Shown: positions 43,001-58,000 of the stretch, piece after piece
How positions within the stretch are numbered: position 1 is the first letter of the stretch
How the letters are laid out: the number at the start of each line of letters is the position of its first letter
Source: Promethearchaeota archaeon
GTDB taxonomy: Archaea; Asgardarchaeota; Lokiarchaeia; Sigyniarchaeales; SOKP01
Assembly: GCA_016926735.1 (NCBI GenBank)
Contig: JAFGOA010000014.1
Span: 1-64,000, forward strand
DNA length: 64,000 bases
Direction of reading: 5' to 3'
The notes under the pieces: model-generated
Told to the model about the DNA's origin: nothing
Seen by the model: only the letters and a program-made list of their open reading frames with translations
Databases searched by the model: none
Made by a program: the position numbers and the translations under genes

Positions 43001-46000
43001 AGACTATAAGACTTCAGAATGAGTGGACGGGATATAGTGGATTAATAACCGCAAATATTACATATAAAGCGTTTAATTGGGATAGAAATAAGATATCAAC
43101 AGAACCAATTATATTTAATTTTAATGGAAATTTCATCAATAAAACTACGCAATTTTTAGAACTTGAGGTATCATTTGATAATAAGGGAGTACCTGGATTT
43201 GAATCATATGCTTTTGATTCAGAAGGTAGATTGTCTTTAAATGCTGAGTCAAAAGATCCAAATCTCATAAAAAGTTATTTTTATAATTTTAGATTGAAAA
43301 AGTGGGAGAAAACTGAATTTATTGTATATACAAAAATTTCAGGTAAAGAAGGTAATAGCTTACCAATATATTCTTATGTCTTTGATAGGACTGCTATAAC
43401 ATTTGAGGATTATTTCAATCAAGTTAATGAAAATAATTTTGAATTACAAGTAATATTTATTGTAGAATGTGAAATAGAAGCGTTCTATCTATCGAGAATT
43501 TCATATAATATTCAATCTATAAATCCAAAAGTATATTATAGCCCTCCTCAGAATGAAGTAGAAAATACACTTGAAGTTCAATTTGATGTAGATTTAACTA
43601 ATTATTTTAATAATCCAGATATTTATATCAATCAAATAAAGATCACTTTAGATTATTTAGCATCGCTAAATTTGGATAATTCAGAAGACTTTATTCAAAA
43701 TGCATTAGTTCAAGAAACACATGGAGTATATGTTCTAAATAAATATCTTGAGTATCAAGAGACTAATCTTGAACAAAATCATCTCTTTCTCTCTAAAGAT
43801 GATCTAAAAGATATAATTATCTATAATTCAGAAGCAAACCTTTATTATCTTAGAATAAAAGTTAGCTATAGTTATTCTCTACTTCTTTATATGAATTTAG
43901 GAGATATTTTAGGAGAAATTAGATCTTCTCTTCAATTATTGAAATATGACTTGTCTCTTTCATTTACTCATTTCAAAATGGAAAGAATCTCAGCATTTAA
44001 TAATAATATACCTTTTGAATTACAAGAAATTATTATTCCAGATTATATCCAATCAGGCAGTCAAATATTCACTCAAAATAATTATCTTAATAATTGTATT
44101 GGAATTTTTAACGGTTTTCTCAAGAAAAGTAAAACAAAACAACGATTAATGCTTAGACAAAATCTTTATTATAGAGTAAAGGATTTTGGTATCGATCACC
44201 AAATACTATTAGATCAAAGATATAATGATTTTCAATTCCAAATCACAAAACCAGTTGGAGCTTTATTGTCACCCTCAGAGATATATATTTCAAATGAAGA
44301 ATTATTTAGAGTAATAACATCCTCAGACATATCAAAAGCAGAATTATATGTTATAAATGATCAAGAACAGGATGAATATATTGGAGAATTGACTCCTTCT
44401 GAATCGGAAGAAAATATCTATGAATATAATTGGCAATCAATACAGCAAGATACTAATTCCCAAACAGGAGATAATATCAAAATAAAGATAATTCTTACAG
44501 ATCTTTTGCAAAATACAAATAGCTATGGATATAGTCTTCTTGCAAAATATGAACTTGATAAGCCTGAAATATTAATTTGTAATGGGACTGAGAATTATGA
44601 ATACACATTAACAAATCCATTTACAGAAATTCGATTCAAAAATTCAGAAAATAAGCTTTTAGCTTATTGGAATTTTGAGGAAGGGTGGGGAAATATGGTA
44701 TATGATGCTCTTGAAGGCACAGACGGAACTTTAATTAATATGGAAAATGTTAATTGGGCTACAGGTATAATCGGTAATTATAGTTTATATTTTGATGGAA
44801 TTAATGATTACATTAGAACAAATGTAAATCCAAATATCAATTTTAGAACTAGCGATTTCTCGATTAGTCTATGGGTAAATCCTGAAAACGTTCAATCCTC
44901 AACATTATTCTCGAGTATGGGAGATGTAAATATCTCGCTTCAATTAATAAACAATCAACCTTATTTCGAAATTATAGATAATGATGGAGACTTCCTTTCC
45001 AGAAGTATAGATATTCAATTAGAAATTAATCAGTGGTATCATCTTATTTTTACTTGGAATGGAGAGGAAATAACAGCATACATAGATAGAGCAATAAATC
45101 AAACAGCTCAATTAGGAGATGGTAATTTAATAGGCGATCTAAGTACCAATGCTCCTATTTATATTGGAGGTAATGAGAATCCAATAAATCAATATCAAGG
45201 ACTTATGGATGAAATAATGCTGTTTGATTTTGAGCTAAATACAGATGAAATTGATTACTTATTTTATAGGAATGAATTTCAGGAGGTTATTTCTGAATCT
45301 AAATGGTGGGAAATAGAAAATGATAATATAGAAGGTGGAGTAATTACAGGAGAGAATTGGCAAGAGGGAAAAGTAGGAGAACAATCATTTCAGTTTAATT
45401 CCCATTCAAATTCTCCTGAAATCAACGATTTTAATATATTTGATGGACAATCAACTCAAACAGGAAACTTAGAGAGCACTAAAGATAATAAAGGTATAGA
45501 TTTAACATCTACAGAAACATCATTTAATTATGATTTCTCAGATAATAGAAGAATTTGGGAATATGATCAAATACTATGGGATGAGGACTTTACAGTATTT
45601 GACTCCTCTTATATGAATTATATCTCAAATCCTAATTATGGAAGCTTATTTGAAATAACCAACAACTTAAATATGTTTAATAGATTTCCAACAGCTTCAA
45701 CTAATATAAACTGGAATGATTGGACCGATTTTAACTATAATAATTATTATACAACTTCAAATTGGGATCAAAATGGAGCTTTATCTTCTGAATTAAGACA
45801 ATTTAATTATGATTCAGCACAAGGAAATGATTTAATATTTACTCAGAATAAGGGTATGTGGGATAATCAATGTGGTCTAGAAGATGTTGGAGGAGATAAA
45901 GCAACCTTTTCCTCAACAGACTTAGATTTACAGGATGTAGAACGGTTTTCTCAAGATTTTGAGAATGGGGATTTTACAAATATTTCATATCCAGATTTTT

Positions 46001-49000
46001 ACAATAAAAATTTTGCTTATGATACTAATAGAATTTATTTAGAAAATCAATATCCTGAAATTCATTCTCAAGAGGATTGGATAGATTGGAGTCTAGATAG
46101 TAATTCACAATTTTCAACTTCCTCATGGAATCCAAGCACCCAAAAATTAAATTCTGATTTAAGATTACGACCAAGTCTAAGTAATCCTATTTATGCATCA
46201 TCAACTAATATCAATAAAGCAACAGATGCATTTGTACATTGGGATTTTGCTCATCAACCTGGTACTGGATGGTGGCAAAATGGATTTCTTTTTTATAATC
46301 AAATTGCTAAAGGACTCCATCCTAAAGCAAATTATGATGCTCTAGCTGTATATCCAGATCAACCGAATTTAGAAGAGCCAAAACATGGTTATACAAGGAA
46401 ATTTGAGTATAGTTTAGAATTTGAAGGGGATCTTTATGATGACCATGTAAAAACGGGAATGTCGATAAAGGATTTTGCAATAGGTCCTTTTTCTATATGT
46501 TCTTGGGTATATTCTAATGTACCTTATAACGATCATCGTTGGAATACTATTATTGGTGAAGATTCTGGAGGAGATTTCAATTTGGCTCAAATAGATCGTG
46601 AAGGAGATGGAACTTTCCGTGTACATATAGATGGTATTATTGAATCTACTGAGATTCCATGTCCACGACTTCCAGGATGGCATTTGATCAGTTTAGTTTT
46701 TGATGGGAATAATATAAAACTTTATACAAATAATGTACTTCGAGGAACACTTCCAACCTCATTCTCTCCTGAGAATTTATCAAAAGGGAAAATAAGAATA
46801 GGTGGAAGAAGTGTCTTGGGTGAGAGCTGGGACGGGTATATTGATGAGGTAATGATTTTCAGACACGCTCTTTCTGATTATGATATTAATTGGTTATATA
46901 CATATCCAACGTGGGAATCCATCATTTATCAAGATAAATCTAAAATAAATGAAAAAGATGGAATTGGTCTGATCTTAGAAAAGACCTTGGATGTTCAAAA
47001 ACTTATTCCAAATGGATCAAGAGTATTTGAATATCAAGGAGAATCAGGTCATACCTATGATACTCAAGCAGACAATTGGTGGGAAGATGTAGATGCTTTA
47101 TATAATCAATATGGAACATGGGCGGGTTCATCAGGACCTGCAACAGTTTGGACAAATGAATATGTGACTGCTCAAATAGAATCTGGAAATATTAATCAAT
47201 ATTGGGAAAGAACAGATATTCTATTAGATATAAGTGCTCTATTAACACCCGCAGATGAAGTGGGCTATTTTGCGATTTATGATTATAGTGATTCAACTTA
47301 TAAACAGATTTTTCGAATTACAAGTAATGATGGTTATGATATCTATTGGGACAAGTTTAACAGAATTCAAATAAATTCCCATGATAATTCTGTTATTGAT
47401 CCAATAAATTCGAATGGAGATATGGAATTTTATTTCCATAATAAAGCTTGGGATTTTTGGAGTTTAGATTCAACTGTAAGAGTCCTAATGAATCAATTTC
47501 TCATTTTTAACTATGTTCGACAAATTGAAAGTGAGATTAATTTTAATTTTGGAGATGCTTTAGATGGCGAAAACGATTATTTCTTATCTTTTGCTGGAAA
47601 ATGTGATGCAGGAACAGCCTCTTTACAAGTTAATGATAATAATGTACTAAATATAGGTTCTGGGAGTTGGACCGAAGAGACAGATATTTACTTAGAGAAT
47701 CCAACCTCCATATCTATCAATTTGGATTCATATGAAACAAATAATATAGAAATAGATTACATTTTTCTTAAGAAAGCTGTCCCTACTGATGATTATTTTG
47801 CAGAATTAAAAAAAGAAACTGATTTTAAAGGATTCTTAAATAGATATGATGATTATGATATTTATGATAAAAATTTTGAAATGAATGTTGAATTTGAATA
47901 TAGATTTAATGTTAATGATGAATTATGGTCAGAAGCAAGTATAGCCGAATTTTATCTATATGATAATTATTATAATATTTTTATAAATGATAATCAATGG
48001 CACACCTTAAATGATCATATTATATTTAATTCTGATTCCCAACCATATCTTAACATGACTTTTATTATTGCTAACGGATTGTTAGAACTTAGAAATATGA
48101 AATATCATGTAAGATTTCTATGTAAAGAATCATTTCAAGAAAATTGTATCCTACAACAATCATATATTATATCTGAACAAGTTTCAGACTATTTGCCCCC
48201 AGACACTTATGCAACGTATCGTCAGGATTATGGTTATTTTTTTATAGAAATAGATTATGATTTCAAAACACTCGATGATGGAAATAATTATAGACTCTAT
48301 AATACATCTAATATATACAAGTTTGGAATTGGAATTGATATCCTCAGTGATGGTGTCTGGTTAGATACACAATGGAAGCATCTTAGTAATAACAATTATA
48401 CAGGAATGCTCTCCTTTGATGTAAGGTCATTTTTGAATAATAATTCTTATCTTACTTTTGAAGCATTTAATATTACAATTGCTTTAGCAGGTCTGAGTTC
48501 TTGCGAGATAAACAGAATTTCTCTAATAGAAAGAGCAGATGAAGTGCATCAAAAATCAGAAGTTGATTATTATATGACTCTCTCTCTTTTTGAACATAAT
48601 TATAATAATATATATGATACTTTAGAGCATTTAAATATTACATTTAATGCATATTCTAATGTAACCTTTTCTGATGGCTATTCAGATGCATTTAAGTTTG
48701 ACTTATTGGTTTACAATGTCAGACATTCTCAATGGGAATCAATAGTAGATGTGGTAAAATTACTTCCTAAAGACGGATTCTGGGAAGCAATAGATGCTGA
48801 AGAATATATTAACTCAACAGGACATATCTCGTTTCAAATAAAAGCTCATATATTATATTATTTTGAATATGAGATTTATTTAGATCAATTCCGTATTGAA
48901 TGTGAATGGATAAGAAATGGAGGGTTCAATTACTCAACTCTTTCATGTGAATTTACGGATACTTTTCTGAATATTTTTGATAATGAAGAAGGATTTGATA

Positions 49001-52000
49001 AATTATACAATATTTCAATTAATTTTGATTATAATTTCTCAATTCTTAATACTCAATATGATGCATATGCGAAAGTAATCATAGATGGAAATGAAATAAT
49101 GTTATCCAGCACCGAAGAATTAAATAAACAATTTATGTATTCATTTATATTTGATTCAACAAATCATAATTCTTTTGATATTATATTTAATATCTCAAAT
49201 GGAAGATTATCTATACCTCTTCTTACAGATGGTGGTGATTTTAATTTTGACATAAATATGAGATTTGAATGCATTCAAGAGACCTCAGGAAATAGAAAAT
49301 TACAACAGATCTTTGATATTTCCCTTCCAGATCAATTAAATAATTTTAAAGAATTTATAAGAGAAAATGGTTACCTCAACGTCTCATTAGATTATGATTT
49401 GATTATACTTGAAGATGGGATTCAATTTTACAATTTATATGGTAGAATAAATAATTTAGAAATTATTTTCTGGGTAAAAGCTGATGGTGTTTGGCATAAT
49501 GATACTGTAATTCAAGCAGACTCTAATATAACAAATGATTTAATAAATTACGATATTAGAGCATTTTTAAATGCGAATAATTTACAGAAATTTGAAGATT
49601 TAAATATAACAATCGTCTCAAGTGGACAGAATAACCTAACTATTCATGATATAAAATTCTTTGATCATAGACACAGATTACCAGCAAATATAGTGACTAC
49701 TATAGAATTTCCAGTAGAATTACTATATGTAGATTATGAATTTGAATTGATCTATGAATATGATATATCAAATGGTTTAGATGGTGTCTTTACAAAAGAA
49801 GAAATCTCAATATATAATTTTATAACAACCCAATATGAGATATTGACTTCTACTGATGATTTTACACCTCTTTCCTTTAAATTAGACAATAATTACATTG
49901 ATCCCATATATAATGCTATTAGGATAAATATAAGCTACGAATATTATGGAAATGAGCAAGAACAATTTAATTTAGACTTAGATGTTTTACAAGCAGTTCA
50001 ATATAATCATATCACTTTTGATATTCCTACTGTCTTTGAAAATCCTATGGGAGATGTGTCATTTGCAGGATGGGTAAAATTAGATTCACTTTCTGAATTA
50101 TCTACTCTCTATGGAGAATTCAAAGAAAATGGAGATGTCATGAATTATTTTGGAATTACTGGAAATGGTGAATTATTTTTTGATAAAATAGGGCTTTATG
50201 ATAATAATAATGTTACTAGTGTTCCAAATATTATAAATTTAGGAGAATGGACTCATATTGCTATAATCCAACAGGGAGATTATATCTCTTTCTATAAAAA
50301 TGGTCTTAAAATGGGAGATACACAAATCTATATGAAGACATACTCTAATTTTATTCCTGAGATAATAAGTATAGGATCAGGGTATCAATTGAATTCTTAT
50401 TTCCATAATAGATTTCATGGTTGTATTGATGATATTAGATTATATAATTTTCCACTTACATCTACAGAGATAAACTTCTTATATAATATGGGAAATGGTC
50501 AATTTGGATCTCTTTCAAGGAGGGTTGCACAACCTCGGAATTTTATTCCTTCTGAACAATATAGAATAATAGATCTAAAAACAGGGGACGAATCTGAATG
50601 GATTGATTTTCATTCTCAATCAATTAGGAATTTGCATGATCTAGGCTCCTTACCAAATGAATTTCAAATCGAGTATATGCTTATAGATTATGCTGGAAAT
50701 ACTGCAATTACGGATGTATATAATAGAAATTATAAGACAATACATCATTCAAGAAATTCGTCTATAACTTGGATTGATGAGACTCTTGATCTTAATAGTG
50801 GGAATCCAGATGAAAGGGAGTTGATATTTGAAGGATCATTTGGAGGAGCTAATTTAGACGTTTTAATTAATGGTTTTAGATATGGAACAGCAAGTTATAA
50901 TCCTATATTGGATCAATATTCAATAACTTTTGGTATAGAAAATGATAAATCTACTTTAGTTGCTTATTCAGATCCGATAATGAGTCCAAGCATCTATTCA
51001 AATGTAAATCCCCTTAATAGAATATCTTGGAATGTTAATAGAGAAGATCTATTTGGAGTAATAAAACATATTTTAGTCGATCAAGATGTTAAGATTACAA
51101 ATCCCTTAACTACTAAGGCTACTCAAAAACTATATTTAGCTCATTTATATGATAGAGGGGTTATCTTAGATGATTATATGAGAATACGGGATGTATATTA
51201 TATCAATAGTACTACGAATGTCTCTGAACATCTCTTATATGGAGAATATCTAATTAATGATCTGGGAGTTGTATCTTTTCCAGAATATTCTAAAGTTTAT
51301 GATCTTTATAATAAAATTGATGAAATTAAAGGAAAAGTACTATATTTTGAATATGATACATCTCAATTTTCCAACATGCTTCATCAAGATAATGCAGATG
51401 GTTTTTATATTGAATTATCTATACCAGATCTTTATTATAGACATACAACAATCGAGCAACTAAATATAAAATTCAATGATGCTTTAGGCAAATGTTTTGC
51501 TAAGACTTACTATGATCTTGATTTAAGGAAATATTTCATTGGACCAGATAAGGATAACTATGAAGAAGTAATATTTGGATTTGGGAAAATGCGTACAATT
51601 CCTCTTTATATTGACTTGCAAGAAATCTCATTTTCCAATCCTTATGCTAAATTTGATTTGAGTATGCTTGAATCCATTTCAATAGAAATTATTGATAATA
51701 AGCAATTTCCAAGTTCTTTAATGCAATATGAAGAAGGAATTTCCCTTCTAAATCTTCCATATCAAAAAATTGCCATAAAAACTATTAAGCTTTATAATTC
51801 AATTTCAGATGACTTAATTGAAGATGATCAAGGATTTATCCACTCACAAATAAGATTACAAGCTCCGAATTATTTCAATGTATTTGTAGATGATGACTTT
51901 AAAATTAAACGAGAAGAGATTAATCTTACAGACATAAGTATTTATGCTAACCAAGAAAAGATTGTAGATTTTGTTGATATCGAATATTCAGATAATATTG

Positions 52001-55000
52001 AGGTGTATTTAAGGTATAACAAGTCGCTATCTCCAATTCCCTTAGAAGATATTTATTATATCCCCTTATCTTTATGTAATGCCTCATCTAATGAAATTTT
52101 GAGATTTTCAACTATACGTTGGATCTCCTCAGTAGATTATTTACCTGCATCTGAATTTGCATCTAAATATTATTATACGAGTTTTAAAGTGCCAGATTGT
52201 CTGGGGACGCATAATATTAGCTTCATCTCCTCTGGAACATCATTATATAAGATAAATATTGATAATGCTCCAATAATAGCACTCAATGTTACTCAAGAAG
52301 GACTTTCTGAGTCTGAACCTCTATATCTAGAAGAAGATCAATATGAAGTAAAATATAGAGAGGACTTCATGCTTAAGGGGTGCATTTTAGATAATGATGA
52401 TGTTATTGTAAAAGATGAGGTATATGATTATTGGTATCAGACGGCATACGATGGAGAAACCACTCATAAGCTAGATATTATATCTCCTTATGGAGATAAA
52501 AATTTTATCGATACAACACAGGTTGCTGTGTATTATATAAATGAGGATTCTGAAAAAGCTCCACTTTATATTAATATGGATAATATATATTATTTAGATA
52601 ATACAATAATCAATTCAGATAAAGTTCCTGAAATTCGATACAGTAATAATCAATTTAATCTAAATATATACTGGAATACCTCTTCCATTAATTTTATAGA
52701 TTATGATACTACTTTACTCGTCTCATATAAAATAATAAAAGGACAACCAATATCTCCCCTTTCTTACAGTAAAATAGATGATTTAGGACACAATATGTAT
52801 TCAAATTTAATCGAAATACCTTTTGTAGAATATGATCTTATAAATAAAGAGTGGATCACCAAAAAGTCTATAACAGACAGATTCTCAATTGATAAGAACT
52901 TGCTGTATTATGAGACCTATCAAAAAAATACCAATATTGAAGGACCAAGTTATTTAGTAAATGGAGAGAGAATTAATCTAGATATTCTTTCTTTTGAACA
53001 TGCTTATGTAAATAAATCCAATACCCTAATTCCAATAGAATTGTTACCTGAAAATTATACATATTCCATTATAGATGGAACACTTCATTTTGAATATTTA
53101 GATTTTAAACAAGGAGATATTGTTACAATTGGATACTATGCATATCATCCAATTATGTTGGATTATTCCCTAGAAGAGCAAAATCTCGAATATATTCGTC
53201 TTATCTCTCAATCAAATTACTCTAACTATTATGAATTTACCCAATCTAAATATAAAATTTCTGAAGATGGATTCACTTTATTTTTACAAAGTTTAGGAGA
53301 TATCGATTTTGAGACATCTGAATTTGATATTTATGATCTTATTGAAGTAAAATATCATGCATCCTTAACAAGAAGAGTTGATCTATCTAGTAGTATTCTA
53401 CTATTGGTTCAAGATGAGACGGGTAATTACCTACCAGTTGATACAATTCCTATTGATAGTTTAGGATTATTTGAATATCAAAAGACATTTTCAATTGATA
53501 GTCTTCCATTACCTATGAATTATGGAAAGACTCTTGTAAATATGAGAATAGATTATTTACCAATTAATATTTATGACAAAACTAAAGAATCCATCCAACA
53601 AATTGATTATGAATTTGAGGGTAAGAAAAGATATTCAATAAAAGAATCTAATGATTGGAATAAGGAATTTCGAATCTATACTATTCCAAGAAAAGTTAAG
53701 CTGGAAATGATAGAAGATCCAACTCAACAAATGGTGGTAAGTCAGACATTTAAGGAAAATAGAGAATATCAATTAAATCAAAATCCATTAGAGACAATTG
53801 AACAAGGAGAAGAATATTCATCTCTGCAAATTGATGCTTTAGTAAAGCAAGATTATGATTTTACCTTTAAACTTACAGATTTTAGTGAGAACAATCCTAT
53901 TGAAAATTCAATTGTTTGGGCTCATATCGGATTAATACCAAAAAGCGAGACGCAATTTCTAAATCCTAAAGCTATAACTGACAGTGGATTACCGATTTAT
54001 TATGAATCTTTAGGAACTGAGCTATTTAGCTCAAGAGGTCCAGGCGAAGGACCGAATAAGATGTATGGATGCCCTCTTATCTATGATAATGATAATACAT
54101 TTTTCTCATATGGACCATATTATTGGGATTATCGAATCACTAATGAACTGGGAGAGGTATCATTCAATATCTCTTTAGATCAAGATTATCTTGAAGATTT
54201 CAAACAGAATTTTGGGGATTCAGAAGATATTACTTCAATTGAAGATGTTGTCCTTTATATTAGAGTCTTTTCCTCATATTTTAATTGGCAGGATATGAGT
54301 ATTGATCATCCAGAACATTATATATGCTCAAAGCAGGGAGATATATTTGATGGTCAATCCATTCTTGAAAATTATGATTTCACTGATTTATCCCTTCAAG
54401 ATTCTACTTATGCTGAAGGGATTATAAGATTACATAAAAAAGATATTGCATTGGGGATTGTTGATAGACTATCATATCAATTAAGAGAAAATATTCCTGA
54501 ATATGATGATTTTTCATTTAATATATATTGTACTGAAGCAGAACCCATTCCAAGTTCTTCTTCTCTCTCTCTGTCCTCTCTTCTTCAAGTCTATGAATCA
54601 AAAGATTTAGAAGCTACAATGACGAGTATTCTAAATGAAAATCATTCATATATTTTAAAAGCGAAATTCATTGATCCTCAAGGGAATGCTGTAAGGAATC
54701 CTTATATCACAGAAGAAAAATCCTATGACTTTTTCTTTTCAATAAAAAATGGATTTAATAGTGGAAAGATCACAATTCCAAATGATACAATAGCATACAT
54801 CATAAATGCTTTAGGTCTTGGAATGTCCACTATTCAAATTCAAGTATTAGAATCAGCATATTATAAATTTTCTCCAATTATCACAGTACCTTTTGATATC
54901 CAATCTGAAAATTATCTAAGGTTCGGAGAAAAAAATCTAAAATTAGATTTGATTGAGCCATATATCTCAGCATGGGGAAATGCCTATAGTAATAATGAGG

Positions 55001-58000
55001 AAATGCCATTTGAATCTAATTACCCCTATTTAATTGGAACTCTATGGGTAGAACCTGAAATTGATGGAGGAAATGATCTATCGATTCAGGACTATATTGA
55101 AATGAACATAGATTGTACTATTTACAATGATGATGGTACAACAAGCACATTTCCTCTACGAGAGGGAGTAATGATACGCCCCGGTAATCATGATGGAATC
55201 ATGACATTTTCCATTGGATTAGGACCTGAAGATGCTTTCCTAATGGGACTGGAATGTGATATAAATTTACGTTTCAATATAGATTATACTAAAGATCAAA
55301 TTTATCAAGATCAAAGGGATATAGAGATCTATTTACTTGATCTTAGACTTGAATCCAATCCAACAAGTAATAATCCAACTATTTATTGGTCTATTTACAA
55401 TGATAAATTTAGTTCAGAGAATATAGACATTGATATAACAAATGGAATTAGCGAGGCATCAGGATTATTAACATTACGAGATCAAGAAATCTTTTTTATA
55501 TATTCAAATGATACTAAAAGATATGGATTACCTTCTGAAAATGAATTACTTTCCTTAAAATCTCAAGAGAATATAATCCCTATTACTGTGAAAGGCGTAA
55601 AAGACGGATCTGAATATGAATTTAGAAGAGATATTGATTATATTATACCCTATATTCATTCGGAAAATCTTGAAAATGCATCTATCATAGAGTTTATAGA
55701 ATATCCAGATGAAGAAACAGAATTTAGTATAACCTATATGTTTGATTTTAATTATGATTCTAATTATTATGGTCTTATTTCACTAGGATACTCAAATACC
55801 CTTAATCAAAGCTCAATAAATTTAAAAATACCCAAATCTCTTCTTCCAGAATCTAGTAAGGCTAAATCACCAATGTTTACAAGATTTACTGATAGGTTTA
55901 TTGGAACAGGAATACAAAGTGAATTTATTTTAGATTATTCGCTTGATGACACCCCTATTTGGAATGATGATAATTTTATTATTTATAATTCCCGAGAAAT
56001 TGAAAGTCAAAATGGAAATTTCAATGTAGATTTATATCAAGGGTATCCAAGATTAATCTTCGAAAATGCTCCACCTTCTGATTTAGAATTTAAAGTTATG
56101 TATGGTATTAAATCTGGATATAATCTTGGTTATGGATTTCAAAAAATAGATAAATCATACAGTGATTCCATTAGGTTACTATATTATGGTGAGACTCCTT
56201 CTTCTCAAATAATAGATGAGATGAGAAAGCCTCTCACTTCTTACAATCCTAATAATAATTCCCTTTATATTGCTTTAGATAATTCAGAAAAGACAAGATT
56301 AGAATTACTGAGTTTACCATTGTTATATGCACCTGAGATCAGCCTATATTTTGTGTTTGATGAGATTATATTGGATTTAATAGAAAAGTATAATGAATTG
56401 GATAAAAACAACTTAAAAATCGAATTTAAATATACAACTAATGATGGATTTTATGAATTTTACTCTGATCCTATTTTTATAGATTTGGATTATAATGAGC
56501 TATATTTTGATATAGAAAACAATGCTTATACCTTTAGTTATCAAAAAGATTTGCAACCAATTTATGATATGGTTGGAACAAATAATCTTGATATAGAAAT
56601 TAAAATTTCCGAATTGGGCGATAATGTTCATATTCCATATCTTATTTTAGATTCCTTTGAATATCTAACGGATGAAAGAATCATTGAGACTTATAATAAT
56701 ATACCTCTAGACAACAAAGGAGATATGGATATAGATTCAATTATTAATACTAATCACTATTATCAAATATTTAGTACAGATTTAATCACAGAATATAATC
56801 TATTGAGCAATTCTGAAGTTACAGTAGGACTTAAAGACCTTCAAGACACAGAATTAGTATCCCTTCAAAAAACTGAGAATGAAGAATTTAATTTCCTATA
56901 TTATGGAGATGAGAGGACAATATCGCTTGATGATTCAAGCTATATTCCAAATTTAGGGATGTTCATTAATACTTATGAATCTAATGAAATTGGGTATCAA
57001 GATGGCTTTCTCGATCTCTATTATGGTTCTGGGACTGAAATAGATGGGGAAAAGTATTACGATAAGGATATTTATATGGAATATGGTACTTATGCGGTTG
57101 CTGATTATTATTCTAGAGTTGTTGATTATACCTCTATTTCGTGGGAAGATTGTTACGAGTTTACTGATAAATTCCTAACAACAGACAATATAGACGTATC
57201 AGGGGAAGTTTTCTATCATCAATTATTTAGTTTAAATTCTGATATAAACAATTCTGCTGTAATGAATTCTATTTTCCCAGAATATGATAACATTTATTTT
57301 GGTATTGAACTAGCAAGGGATCTTGATATCTCAAGGATAGGAGCTGTTGGGAAGCCCTATTATTACGCTATAGGGGCACAAGGATTTCCAATTGGGGAAT
57401 ATCGAGAATTATACTGTAATGTTATAGCAAATGGAGATCAGATATATAATCCTACTCCTTCACAATTTGTCATAGAAAAAGAGAGTGAGTATCGGTTAGC
57501 GTATGATGAAAATAATACGGCATACCTACTTTTCTTCATTCCTTTATATGAATTAAGCACATTTACAGATATAAATGATTATATTATGGTGGATTTCTGG
57601 GCAAATGCAGAATTTACTTATGGAAAAGATTATTATATACATGAAAATCCAGAAAACTCATATATCTCGGAATTAGAATTCGATTTTAGTTATAGTAGTG
57701 TATATTCATATAATGTACATCCAGATTTTAAAAACAATAATCATTTCAATATTAAATATTATGCCTTGGAGTGGGAAAATGCTAATGAACATTATATTAT
57801 GGATTCTTCAGATTCATTTACATTCCAAGAAAAAGAAAAATATAATATCTCCATTTTATATTCAAATGCTAAAAATTCAGATAAATTCAGTGTTCAATAT
57901 CTTGTTCCAGAAGGACAATACATGAAAGGTTCAGAGCTTTTTACAACTATATATACTTTAATGCAAAATAGCAACAATGAAGAAAAATTAATACAAATTA

